In this document: positions 8,380-18,630 of the stretch, piece by piece
How the letters are laid out: each line of letters starts with the position of its first letter
Numbering within the stretch: position 1 is the first letter of the stretch
DNA from: JADGGM01 sp027307005
Lineage (GTDB): Bacteria > Gemmatimonadota > Gemmatimonadetes > Gemmatimonadales > Gemmatimonadaceae
Assembly: GCA_035455745.1 (NCBI GenBank)
Contig: DATIEP010000088.1
Location: 124,001 to 188,000 of the forward strand
DNA length: 64,000 bases
Direction of reading: 5' to 3'
Notes under the pieces: generated by a model
What the model was told of the DNA's origin: nothing
Database searches by the model: none
Seen by the model: only the letters and a program-made list of their open reading frames with translations
Translations under genes and position numbers: made by a program

Positions 8380-9314
8380 CACCCGTCAACCTGACGCGGG
8401 TCCAGCGCGTCGCGCAAGCCGTCGCCGAGCAGATTGAATGCCATGACGGTGATCACGATCGCCAATCCCGGAAACGTCGAGATCCACCACAAGGATGCGA
8501 TCTCGTCGGCGCCGTCGAGAATCATGTTGCCCCAGCTCGCCGATGGCGGGCGCACGCCGACACCGAGATACGAGAGTCCCGCTTCGACGATCAACACGTT
8601 GGCGATGCCGAGCGTGATCGAGACGATGACCGGCGACATGACGTTGGGCAGGATGTGGCGCCAGAGAATCTCGCGGTCGCTCGCGCCCAACGCGCGCGCG
8701 GCGACGACCATGTCGCGCTCGCGGAGCGAGAGCACCTGCGCGCGAACGACGCGGCTGACCCCGAACCAGCCCGTGAGGCCTAACAGAAGGATGAGCACGG
8801 GAAGCGGCACCGGCGCCCACAACGCCAGCACCGCGATCAGCAGCAGAATGCGCGGCACGGAGAGCGCGGCGTCGATGAGCCGCATCATGACGGTGTCGAC
8901 GCGGCCGCCAAGGTAGCCGGCGACGGCGCCGTAGGCGGTGCCTACCGACGCCGAGACGACAATGGCGAGCAGTGCGACGCTCAACGAAACGCGCGCACCG
9001 TACAACGCTCGACTGAACACATCGCGGCTCGCGAAGTCGGTGCCGAACGGATGCGCGAGGGACGGCGGCAGATCCTTGAGGCGCACGATGTCGGGCTGCG
9101 CGATCGGCGAATACGGCGCGAGCCACGGCGCCAGCACGGCGACCACGAGCAGCGCGACGATCACGCAGAGCGCGGCGAACGCGGCGCGGTTGTCGCACAG
9201 CCGCGTGACCGCAATGCGCCACGGCGAGCCGCTTTCGCCATCTCCAGCGCGCGCGACGGCGCCACACACGAGCGTCGTGAGCACGGCGGCCGCGATCCAG
9301 ACGAGCGTGTGCAC
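8379..9314 (-). CDS. oppC: Oligopeptide/dipeptide ABC transporter permease (OppC/DppC type)
   Basis: A 311-aa inner-membrane permease with about six hydrophobic segments. The cytoplasmic EAA-type loop AARALGASDREILWRHILPNV contacts the ATPases, and HPFGTDFASRDVFSRALYG is characteristic of OppC-like subunits. The GTG at 9314 directly follows the oppB stop by one base and is taken as the start. A TTG at 9365 would overlap oppB by 50 bases and is less likely. The N-terminus carries an extra hydrophobic segment before the usual cytoplasmic stretch. Confidence 0.88.
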   Translation of the reverse strand: MHTLVWIAAAVLTTLVCGAVARAGDGESGSPWRIAVTRLCDNRAAFAALCVIVALLVVAVLAPWLAPYSPIAQPDIVRLKDLPPSLAHPFGTDFASRDVFSRALYGARVSLSVALLAIVVSASVGTAYGAVAGYLGGRVDTVMMRLIDAALSVPRILLLIAVLALWAPVPLPVLILLLGLTGWFGVSRVVRAQVLSLRERDMVVAARALGASDREILWRHILPNVMSPVIVSITLGIANVLIVEAGLSYLGVGVRPPSASWGNMILDGADEIASLWWISTFPGLAIVITVMAFNLLGDGLRDALDPRQVDG

Positions 9315-9315
9315 G

Positions 9316-10287
9316 CTACTCGAGACGAACTCGGGGGTCCACGATCGCGTAGAGCGCGTCGGCAATGAAACTGCCGGCGATCACGAGCACGCTGGCGATG
9401 ACGACGGCCGCGGTGAGCAGCGGATAGTCGCGCGTCCCGATCGCCTCGACGGTGAGCAGCCCCATCCCGGGCCACGAGAAAATTTTCTCGACGAACACCG
9501 ATCCGCCGAGCAGGACCGGCAGCGCGAGGCCGAACAGCGTGATCACCGGGAGGAGCGCATTGCGCAGGATGTGGTGCAGGAGCACGCGTCGTTCGCTCAC
9601 GCCTTTGGCGCGCGCCGTTAGGACGAAATCCTCACCGGCGGCGTCGAGCAGCGCCGCGCGCTGAAAGCGGGCGATCGCGGCGGCGCTCAAGAGCGCGAGT
9701 GTCGACGCCGGCAGCACGAGATGCCAGAGGCGGTCACCGATGCGCTGCCAGAATCCGTAGTACGGGTACATGATCGGGTCGAACATGCCGGTCACGGGAA
9801 ACACGCGCCACACGAAGGCGAACAGGAAGAGCAGCATGAGGGCGAGCCAGAAATCCGGCATCGAATAGAAGAAGAGCGAGCCGATGCCCAGTCCCCAATC
9901 CAGCGGTCGCCCGCGGTGGCGCGCCTGGATCAGGCCTAACGCAATGCCGGCGGCGAACGCGAGCACGAGTGCGACGCCCATGAGCAGCAGCGTGTTGGGC
10001 AGGGCCGATCCGATCACCGCGCTCACCGGGCGCCGGTGTGGGAACGAGAAGCCGAAATCGCCGTGCGCCACCATCACCAGCCAGTGTCCGTACTGCGCCG
10101 ACAGCGGCCGATCGAGACCGTAGAGATGCCGGTAGTGCGCGCGAACGGCGGGTGGTGTGAGGGGGCTGTCGAGCGATGCTGCGATCGGATCGCCCGGCGC
10201 CAGGTGCAGCAGAAAGAAGGTAGCGGTCGCGACGAGCCAGACGATCAGGACGCCGTGGCCGGCGCGTCGCAGCAGCAGCCGAAGCAC
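9316..10287 (-). CDS. oppB: Oligopeptide/dipeptide ABC transporter permease (OppB/DppB type)
   Basis: A 323-aa membrane permease starting at GTG 10287. The N-terminal helix with FFLLHLAPGDPI is the hallmark of the OppB/DppB/NikB subunit. The EAA loop reads TARAKGVSERRVLLHHILRNAL, and about six transmembrane segments are apparent. It forms the translocation path with the OppC-like subunit encoded downstream. The binding-protein gene ends 56 bases upstream on the same strand. Confidence 0.92.
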   Translation of the reverse strand: MLRLLLRRAGHGVLIVWLVATATFFLLHLAPGDPIAASLDSPLTPPAVRAHYRHLYGLDRPLSAQYGHWLVMVAHGDFGFSFPHRRPVSAVIGSALPNTLLLMGVALVLAFAAGIALGLIQARHRGRPLDWGLGIGSLFFYSMPDFWLALMLLFLFAFVWRVFPVTGMFDPIMYPYYGFWQRIGDRLWHLVLPASTLALLSAAAIARFQRAALLDAAGEDFVLTARAKGVSERRVLLHHILRNALLPVITLFGLALPVLLGGSVFVEKIFSWPGMGLLTVEAIGTRDYPLLTAAVVIASVLVIAGSFIADALYAIVDPRVRLE

Positions 10288-10343
10288 GTCAGCGTCCGGC
10301 GCGCGCGCGCCGCCGGACGCGGTTCACCGCGACCTGCGCAGCG

Positions 10344-12026
10344 CTAGCGTTGGGCTTCGGCGAGACGGACCTGGTCGCGCGCGATTCGCTCGTCGGATGG
10401 GATGTACCATTGCGAGATGTTAGCAAACCACTCGTCGGCGCGCATGTCCACCGGGTGAATGCGTTTCTGCACCGCGGCCACCGTCGCCGGCTCCCAGAGC
10501 CAGATCGCCGGCGCGTCCTCGTTGAGCATGCTGTACGCGCGATAAAAATACGCCTTAGCACGCGTTTCATCGAATTGGGCAATCGCGGTGTCGATCAGCG
10601 CGTCGAACTGCTGATTCTCGTACGAGCCGGCGTTGCCGCCGTCTTTGGCCGTCGCGGCCGCCACGCTCCATCCCTGCAGGATCGAGCTCGGATTGCCGTC
10701 GGACTGCATGGCCTCGAGCAACGTTTGGAATTGACGCGACTCGCTGCGCTGGCGGAAGGTGCCAATGTCCACGGTCTCGATGTCGGCGCGCACCCCCACC
10801 TCGTGGAACATCGCCTGGAGCAGCACCGCCGTCTCCATCCGCACCGCGCTCGATGTCGGGACGAGCATGCTGAACCGGAGCGGCACGCCGTTCTTGGTCC
10901 GCATGCCATCCGCCCCGGGGCGCCAGCCGAGCGAGTCGAGGATGCGGCGGGCGCTGTCCGGGCGGTAGGGCAGCTCGGCCACGGTGCTGTCGAAGTAGGC
11001 GAGCGCATGGGTGTAGGGCCCATACGCCACCGTGCCTAACGAATCGAACACGCTCTTGGCGACGCTGCGCCGGTCGATCGCCATCGTCAGTGCCCGCCGC
11101 AGCGATCGATCCGAGAACAGCCGGTTGGGCCGCGACCGATCGTCCGGGTCGCGCTCGTTGAACAGCAGGTAGCCGTACGCCATGGATGGGTACGGCACCA
11201 GCTTCACGTTAGGCGTCTTGCCGACCCGGGGGATGTCGGGCGGTTGGACGAACTCCAGGAAGTCCGCGTCGCCCGCCATGAGGCGCACCACGCTCGCGCT
11301 GTACTCGGGCGCGACGCTCCAGATGAGCCGTTCGAGACGCGGCCGTCCGCGGTGGTACGAGCTGTCGGCGCGCAGCTCGATCGTCTGGCGCGGCACCCAG
11401 TTCACGAACTCGTATGGACCGCTGCCGATCGGATGGCGCGAAAACGATGCGGACTGGAGCTGCGACGGATCCGTTCCAGCCAGCGCGTGCTTGGGCAGGA
11501 TGCGCATCTGGTAGGCGGCATCGTAGAACTGTCCCGGATAGCGCTTCTTGAACCAGAATACGGCGATCGAGGAGTCCGGCGTACTCACGGAGTCGATGTT
11601 GGCGAGCAGCGGTGCGACGAACGAGCCGGTCTTCGGATTCGTGTAGAGCTGGAACGTGAACTTCACATCGCTCGAGCGTACGGGTACGCCGTCGTGCCAA
11701 CGGGCGGCGGAGTCGATGTGGAATCCGAGCGTGGTCGAGTCGCGGCCCCATTGCCACGAGTCGGCGAGCTCGCCCGTCCAGCCTTTGTCGCCGATCGGGT
11801 CTAACGTTGGTCCGGGCTTCGCGAGGTTCTCGAAGACCAGACCGTCCACCTCGTAGCTCGTCGCGTTGACCGTGATTGGTGGCATGAGCGCGTCGGCATC
11901 AATCCCCACCGCAATCACCATGGTACCGCCATATTCGCTGTTCCCGGTCTTCGCCCGATCGCCACGCTGGCACGCGAGGACCGCGATCAGAGGAAGCAGG
12001 GACGAGGCAGCGTGGGGCGTTCGCAT
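10344..12026 (-). CDS. Family 5 solute-binding lipoprotein of the peptide ABC importer
   Basis: A 560-aa peptide-binding protein. The lipobox LIAVLAC ends a short signal sequence, giving a lipid-anchored receptor. The SBP_bac_5 fold is indicated by ELADSWQWGRDSTTLGFHI, the RHPIGSGPYEFVNW block and the RRALTMAIDRRSVAKSVFD block. It delivers peptides or related solutes to the OppBC-like permeases encoded downstream. ATG 12026 (MRTPHAASSLLP) gives a normal 18-residue lipoprotein signal. ATG 12062 in the same frame would add 12 residues; neither has a clear Shine-Dalgarno sequence. It is the first gene of the operon and diverges from gcvP. Confidence 0.9.
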   Translation of the reverse strand: MRTPHAASSLLPLIAVLACQRGDRAKTGNSEYGGTMVIAVGIDADALMPPITVNATSYEVDGLVFENLAKPGPTLDPIGDKGWTGELADSWQWGRDSTTLGFHIDSAARWHDGVPVRSSDVKFTFQLYTNPKTGSFVAPLLANIDSVSTPDSSIAVFWFKKRYPGQFYDAAYQMRILPKHALAGTDPSQLQSASFSRHPIGSGPYEFVNWVPRQTIELRADSSYHRGRPRLERLIWSVAPEYSASVVRLMAGDADFLEFVQPPDIPRVGKTPNVKLVPYPSMAYGYLLFNERDPDDRSRPNRLFSDRSLRRALTMAIDRRSVAKSVFDSLGTVAYGPYTHALAYFDSTVAELPYRPDSARRILDSLGWRPGADGMRTKNGVPLRFSMLVPTSSAVRMETAVLLQAMFHEVGVRADIETVDIGTFRQRSESRQFQTLLEAMQSDGNPSSILQGWSVAAATAKDGGNAGSYENQQFDALIDTAIAQFDETRAKAYFYRAYSMLNEDAPAIWLWEPATVAAVQKRIHPVDMRADEWFANISQWYIPSDERIARDQVRLAEAQR

Positions 12027-12496
12027 GAATGGGGATCGGGCGAGAGAGGGAGGATTCCGCATCGGCGCCCAGGGGCGCGCGGCAACGGAAAGACGATCAG
12101 TTCAAGGAGATGATTCGCTTTCGCCCTCCTTCTGACGACGTCGAGGCGACCCGGCGAGCCCAGCCGTACACCCGCCTCATGACACGGTGGCAACAATGGG
12201 GACAAGACGCCGGTGGGGCAAGGAAAAGTTGTGCAGCCGGATCGAACGGAGAACGGCCCGGATCGCTCGGCTGCTCCGCGCTGGGTCCATCGATCCTGGT
12301 GAGCATCACTTCGTTGTTTGTTGAAAAACAACAAAGAGCAACGAGATACGACGAGGCTGCCCGGGTCGCCGAACGGGCGAGATGGAATTTCCCCTGACGG
12401 TATGCCAGATTTGGGTGCTGCGACGCGGGCCGACGGTGACCCGCGCCCTATTCACGTGACCGACACGACCGAGCGCCCGCAGGCGCCGAGGCATTC
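12027..12496. other. 470-bp divergent intergenic region between the peptide importer and gcvP
   Basis: No open frame here looks real. It holds the AT-rich inverted repeat described separately (12318-12336) and two GC-rich hairpins before gcvP: GCCCG/CGGGC around 12358-12378, and GCGGG/CCCGC around 12426-12445. I looked for the conserved glycine-riboswitch elements (the purine-rich GGAGAG and the CUCUCAGGC-type block) and did not find them. Regulation of gcvP is therefore not explained by a recognisable riboswitch. Confidence 0.6.
12318..12336. promoter_or_regulatory. AT-rich inverted repeat, candidate operator upstream of gcvP
   Basis: TTTGTTG-aaaaa-CAACAAA is a perfect 7-bp inverted repeat inside an AT-rich island in otherwise GC-rich DNA. 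It covers a possible -35 (TTGAAA, 12321-12326), with a weak -10 (GATACG, 12345-12350) 18 bases on, pointing toward gcvP. This geometry suits a repressor site over a promoter. The -10 match is poor, so the promoter call is tentative. Confidence 0.4.
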
Positions 12497-15394
<2,898 letters not shown>

Positions 15395-15413
15395 CGATCG
15401 AATGCGGAGAACG

Positions 15414-15446
15414 CCACGGGCCCGCGGCCGAGCCGCGGGCCCGTGG
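15414..15446. terminator. Bidirectional hairpin between gcvP and gcvH
   Basis: A perfect 15-bp inverted repeat (CCACGGGCCCGCGGC and its complement) with a 3-base loop sits between the convergent ends of gcvP and gcvH. No T-tract follows on either side, so it may act as a Rho-assisted or 3'-protecting structure rather than a classical intrinsic terminator. Confidence 0.75.
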
Positions 15447-15461
15447 ACATCGATTCCCTGC

Positions 15462-15851
15462 TTATTCGCCGATGTGCTTCTTGTATTCCTCGGGACCGAG
15501 CAGCTGGTCCTGCTCGCCCGCATCCTTCACGCGCAGCCGAATCATCCAGCCTTCACCGTAGGGATCGGTGTTCACCAGCGCCGGTTCCTTGTCGAGCCGC
15601 GCGTTCACTGCTTCGACCGTGCCCGCAAGCGGTGAGAACAGTTCCGAAACGGCTTTCACCGCTTCGATCGTGCCGAAGACATCCATGCGGCCGAACGATT
15701 CGCCGACTTTGGGCAGCTCGACGTATACCACGTCGCCCAACTCACCCTGCGCGTAGTCGGTGATTCCGATCTGCACGACATCGGAGTCGGCGAGCTTCTT
15801 CACGAATTCGTGTTCTTCGGTGTAAAGCAGATCGTTTGGAATGTTCGACAC
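15462..15851 (-). CDS. gcvH: Glycine cleavage system H-protein
   Basis: A 129-aa lipoyl-carrier protein. The lipoylation lysine is in GTIEAVKAVSELFSPL, preceded by LGDVVYVELPKVGE. It shuttles the aminomethyl intermediate between P-, T- and L-proteins. GTG 15851 (MSNIPNDLLYTEEHEF) is the natural family start; longer readings of the frame run into low-complexity upstream sequence. A good sigma70-like promoter lies just upstream, giving a short leader of about 25 bases. Convergent with gcvP. Confidence 0.95.
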   Translation of the reverse strand: MSNIPNDLLYTEEHEFVKKLADSDVVQIGITDYAQGELGDVVYVELPKVGESFGRMDVFGTIEAVKAVSELFSPLAGTVEAVNARLDKEPALVNTDPYGEGWMIRLRVKDAGEQDQLLGPEEYKKHIGE

Positions 15852-15882
15852 AAAGGCTCTGCCTAAAGGTGAAGTCGCGCGA

Positions 15883-15911
15883 AGTCTACCGGCGAGGCCG
15901 GGAGGCGTCAA
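15883..15911 (-). promoter_or_regulatory. Sigma70-like promoter of gcvH
   Basis: Read on the minus strand: TTGACG (15911-15906), a 17-base spacer, then TAGACT (15888-15883). The predicted start of transcription is about 25 bases before the GTG of gcvH. Confidence 0.6.
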
Positions 15912-16035
15912 GCAAACGCGGGAGCGGGTAGAAGTACCGTTTGGTCGGGTACCGCGCTGAGACTCATCGGTCGCGCCCGAGTGGCGTGAGGCATCCTGCG
16001 ACTCGCTCCTGGGGGGCTTCCTCGCTCTTGATGAT

Positions 16036-16099
16036 ACGGATTGAACGGATGACAGCACGGAGAACGGCCGCTCTCCGTGCTGTCATCCGCTCAATCCGT
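16036..16099 (-). repeat. Long hairpin (28-bp arms), intergenic repeat or terminator after coaE
   Basis: Arms at 16036-16063 and 16072-16099 are inverted copies with one mismatch and an 8-base loop. The mismatch (16045/16090) becomes a G-U wobble in a minus-strand RNA, so the hairpin is fully paired in the coaE transcript. It lies 78 bases beyond the coaE stop. The word ATCCG or its complement recurs within each arm. It could be a terminator, or a dispersed intergenic palindrome resembling a REP or small non-autonomous element. Confidence 0.7.
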
Positions 16100-16176
16100 G
16101 TCTCCAGAGCGTGGAAGCCCACCACCTCGCATCGCTCCGGCATCGGCGCCCCGAACTGAACCGGAACCGGGGAGCG

Positions 16177-16800
16177 TCAGGCCGACGCCGGCTGCGTTGC
16201 ATTCGCGTCGCGGGCGATCTCATCCCACACTTCGCTCACACGCTCGGCGAGCTGCTCGCGCGTCCCGGCATTTTCGATCACGAAGTCGGCGCGCGCGCGC
16301 TTGAGCTCGGCCGGCATCTGCGCAGCGATCATCTGCACCGCTTCTTCGTGCGACAACGCACGATCGCGCATGAGCCGCTCCAGTCGAATGGGACGAGGTG
16401 CGTCGACCAGGACGATGCGCGAGAACGATTCCACGAGGCGGCGTTCGAACAGCAGCGGAATGTCGCAGACGACGACGCGGTCGCCGCGCGCCGCGGCCGC
16501 GGCGATTTCCTGATCGCGCAATCGCCCCACTTCCGGATGCACGATCGCATTGAGCGCTTCGAGCTCGTCGGGCCGGTCGAATACCACGTGACGCAGCGCC
16601 GCCCGATCGAGCGAGCCGTCGGGCGACAGCACGCCCGTTCCCCAGCGCGCAACGATCGAGCGCAGTGCGGACGTGCCCGGTTCAACTGCACGACGCGCGA
16701 GAACATCCGCATCGATCACGGTTGCACCACGCGCGGCGAACAGTTTCGCGACCGACGATTTGCCGCTCGCGATGTTGCCGGTGAGACCGATGAGCATCAT
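16177..16800 (-). CDS. coaE: Dephospho-CoA kinase
   Basis: A 207-aa P-loop kinase for the last step of coenzyme A synthesis. The N-terminus MMLIGLTGNIASGKSSVAKLF carries Walker A. DADVLARRAVEPGT, HPEVGRL and VCDIPLLFE are the conserved CoaE substrate segments, and DAPRPIRLERLMRDR follows. ATG 16800 overlaps the stop of the lipoprotein gene as ATGA; a second ATG is the next codon. It is probably expressed from the lipoprotein promoter at 17933-17962. Confidence 0.96.
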   Translation of the reverse strand: MMLIGLTGNIASGKSSVAKLFAARGATVIDADVLARRAVEPGTSALRSIVARWGTGVLSPDGSLDRAALRHVVFDRPDELEALNAIVHPEVGRLRDQEIAAAAARGDRVVVCDIPLLFERRLVESFSRIVLVDAPRPIRLERLMRDRALSHEEAVQMIAAQMPAELKRARADFVIENAGTREQLAERVSEVWDEIARDANATQPASA

Positions 16801-17894
16801 CGATGCACCCTCGGAGGCGATCTCGTCGCCTGGATGTGTGGCGCCGAAGTGCGCCGATCAGCTGCCGGAAGCGGAACACAAGATGCCGTCGGCACGGAAC
16901 ACCGAACACCGTTCCCCGGATTGCCGACGAAGTCCACCGGCACCGCGACAACCATTGTGCTAGTAAACGCCGCCGGCCGCTTGCACGCGAAGTGCGCCGT
17001 GGTCAAACCCGGCGGTCCGGCGCTGCCGCACGTGAATGCCAACGTCTCCCCGGACGATGTCTCGTCGAGGAAGACGAGCTCGAGACTATCCACCTGCGGA
17101 TTCACGTTGACCAGAATCGAATCGGCGGTGGTGTCGACACTCAAACTGTCGAGGAACACGTCGCCGATCGGGGGCAACGCCGGCACCGAGTCCAGTGCAC
17201 TCGAGTTGAACTTCGAGTCGGACAAACTCACGGCGATCTCGTTCGCGCCGGCAAACGTCGTCTGAAACGCATAGAAGATTCCGTCGACCGTCGCCAGCGG
17301 CGGGAAAAACGTGTACGGCGACTCGATGTCCGGATTGCCGTTCACGAAATCCGTTGCCTCGAGCGAGGTCAGATCACCGTCGCGGTCGCTCCCGGTCAGA
17401 TGGTAGCGAATCAGGCTCGGCTCGACGACGCGTGCGGTGTCGAGGGTCGTGATCACTGGTGAATTATTACCCGCGGTGAGGACGACTGGTTGTGCAGCGA
17501 CGACCTGACCGGGCCGAACTACCATCGTGCCAAGGAACTGCTGGTCCTGCACCACGCCATTGTTCAGCAACTCGAGGCTGACTTCGATCTCGCAGAACGG
17601 TCCCAGATTATCGGGTGGGAATCGATTGATGCACGACGACAGATCGAACTGAACCGTGAGATTCTGCGTTGCCGACGTGACGGGGAACGTGCCGTTGAAC
17701 AGCGAGTCGAGCGCTTGCTCCGAGTCGGGGACGAAGGATGCGATGGACACACGGATCGCTTCGCCGGGCGTGCCGTTCTGGAATTGGACGCTGAGCGCGA
17801 CGCTCGCGGCATGCGGCCCCACGGGCGCGTCTTTCATGCATGCGGACGCAAGCAGCGCAACGGCGGCCAACCCGGATCGGGCGATTCGGTTCAT
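16797..17894 (-). CDS. Hypothetical lipoprotein
   Basis: A 365-aa exported protein with a type II signal (LAAVALLASAC lipobox near residue 19). The mature part is beta-rich and acidic, with an Asp/Ser-rich composition (for example SGSDRDGDLTSLEATDF-like and FLDSLSVDTTADSILV segments) suggesting Ig-like or adhesion-type folds. The C-terminus has paired cysteines. I recognise no enzymatic motif. It is the first gene of a two-gene unit with coaE, an odd partnership that probably reflects shared transcription only. Confidence 0.8.
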   Translation of the reverse strand: MNRIARSGLAAVALLASACMKDAPVGPHAASVALSVQFQNGTPGEAIRVSIASFVPDSEQALDSLFNGTFPVTSATQNLTVQFDLSSCINRFPPDNLGPFCEIEVSLELLNNGVVQDQQFLGTMVVRPGQVVAAQPVVLTAGNNSPVITTLDTARVVEPSLIRYHLTGSDRDGDLTSLEATDFVNGNPDIESPYTFFPPLATVDGIFYAFQTTFAGANEIAVSLSDSKFNSSALDSVPALPPIGDVFLDSLSVDTTADSILVNVNPQVDSLELVFLDETSSGETLAFTCGSAGPPGLTTAHFACKRPAAFTSTMVVAVPVDFVGNPGNGVRCSVPTASCVPLPAADRRTSAPHIQATRSPPRVHR

Positions 17895-17932
17895 GTCGAG
17901 CGTGTGTTGGGCCTAGGTCGAGACGAGCGGCC

Positions 17933-17962
17933 AAGGTAGGGCACGCCGCGTCTCGCTGTCAA
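17933..17962 (-). promoter_or_regulatory. Sigma70-like promoter of the lipoprotein-coaE unit
   Basis: Minus strand: consensus TTGACA (17962-17957), an 18-base spacer, TACCTT (17938-17933). The leader to ATG 17894 would be about 30 bases. Confidence 0.55.
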
Positions 17963-17975
17963 CCGGCCGCGACGA

Positions 17976-18000
17976 GAACGTTATGAGTGTTCTAACGTTC
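17976..18000. promoter_or_regulatory. Inverted repeat between tdk and the lipoprotein promoter
   Basis: GAACGTTA, 9-base loop, TAACGTTC: perfect 8-bp arms. It lies six bases past the tdk stop and 13 bases upstream of the lipoprotein -35. It can be read either as a weak tdk terminator (no T-tract) or as a two-fold-symmetric operator. Confidence 0.45.
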
Positions 18001-18006
18001 GCGCAG

Positions 18007-18630
18007 CTACAGCAGCGGCACCTGTTCGTCGTCGCGACGCGGAACCTGATGACAGTGTCTGCAGCGCGCCTCGTACGACTCGTGTCCGCCGACCATGATG
18101 GTGGGCGAATCGTAGCGGGCCGGCTTGCCGCCCAGGAGTCGTTGATTTCGACTTGCTGCTCCGCCGCAGATGACGCAGATCGCGTGTAATTTGTCGACGA
18201 TCTCGGCAACTGCCATGAGCTGCGGCATCGCGCCGAATGGTTCGCCGCGGAAATCCGTCTCGGTGCCGGCGACGATGACGCGAATACCGCGCGTGGCCAG
18301 CGCTGTTGCGAGCTCGACGACACCCGCATCGAGGAATTGCGCTTCGTCGATCGCAACGACATCGACGAGCGGGCTGATGCGCTGCGCGATCTGCAGGGAT
18401 GCATCGACGGGCTCGGCCTCGACACTCCGGCCGTCGTGACTCACCACCGTGAGCGCCCCGCTGTAGCGATCATCCAAATGTGACTTGAACACCTGCACTT
18501 TCTTCCTGGCGATGATCGCGCGACGCACGCGCCGAATGAGCTCTTCGCTTTTGCCGCTGAACATCACGCCGGCGATGACTTCGATCCATCCGGAGCGCAT
18601 CTGTCCGGGGAGAGAGCCCAGGTCGCTCAC
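18007..18630 (-). CDS. tdk: Thymidine kinase (type II)
   Basis: A 207-aa nucleoside kinase that phosphorylates thymidine in pyrimidine salvage. Walker A is GVMFSGKSEEL, the catalytic segment AIDEAQFLDAG follows, and the C-terminal lasso carries the zinc cysteines (CVICGGAA and CRHCHQV). The GTG at 18630 overlaps the stop of the upstream DEAD-like gene as GTGA, so translation is probably coupled. A thymidine phosphorylase gene occurs at 47 kb, so thymidine metabolism is represented twice in the window. Confidence 0.95.
   Translation of the reverse strand: MSDLGSLPGQMRSGWIEVIAGVMFSGKSEELIRRVRRAIIARKKVQVFKSHLDDRYSGALTVVSHDGRSVEAEPVDASLQIAQRISPLVDVVAIDEAQFLDAGVVELATALATRGIRVIVAGTETDFRGEPFGAMPQLMAVAEIVDKLHAICVICGGAASRNQRLLGGKPARYDSPTIMVGGHESYEARCRHCHQVPRRDDEQVPLL

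Larger units (their letters stand above)
15852..16176. other. 325-bp intergenic region between coaE and gcvH
   Basis: Contains the gcvH promoter and a very long hairpin repeat (16036-16099), both listed separately. I see no protein or tRNA gene in the rest. Confidence 0.6.

Noticed and set aside
12352..12496. Glycine riboswitch before gcvP
   Set aside because: Two short hairpins exist, but the conserved aptamer core is not present.
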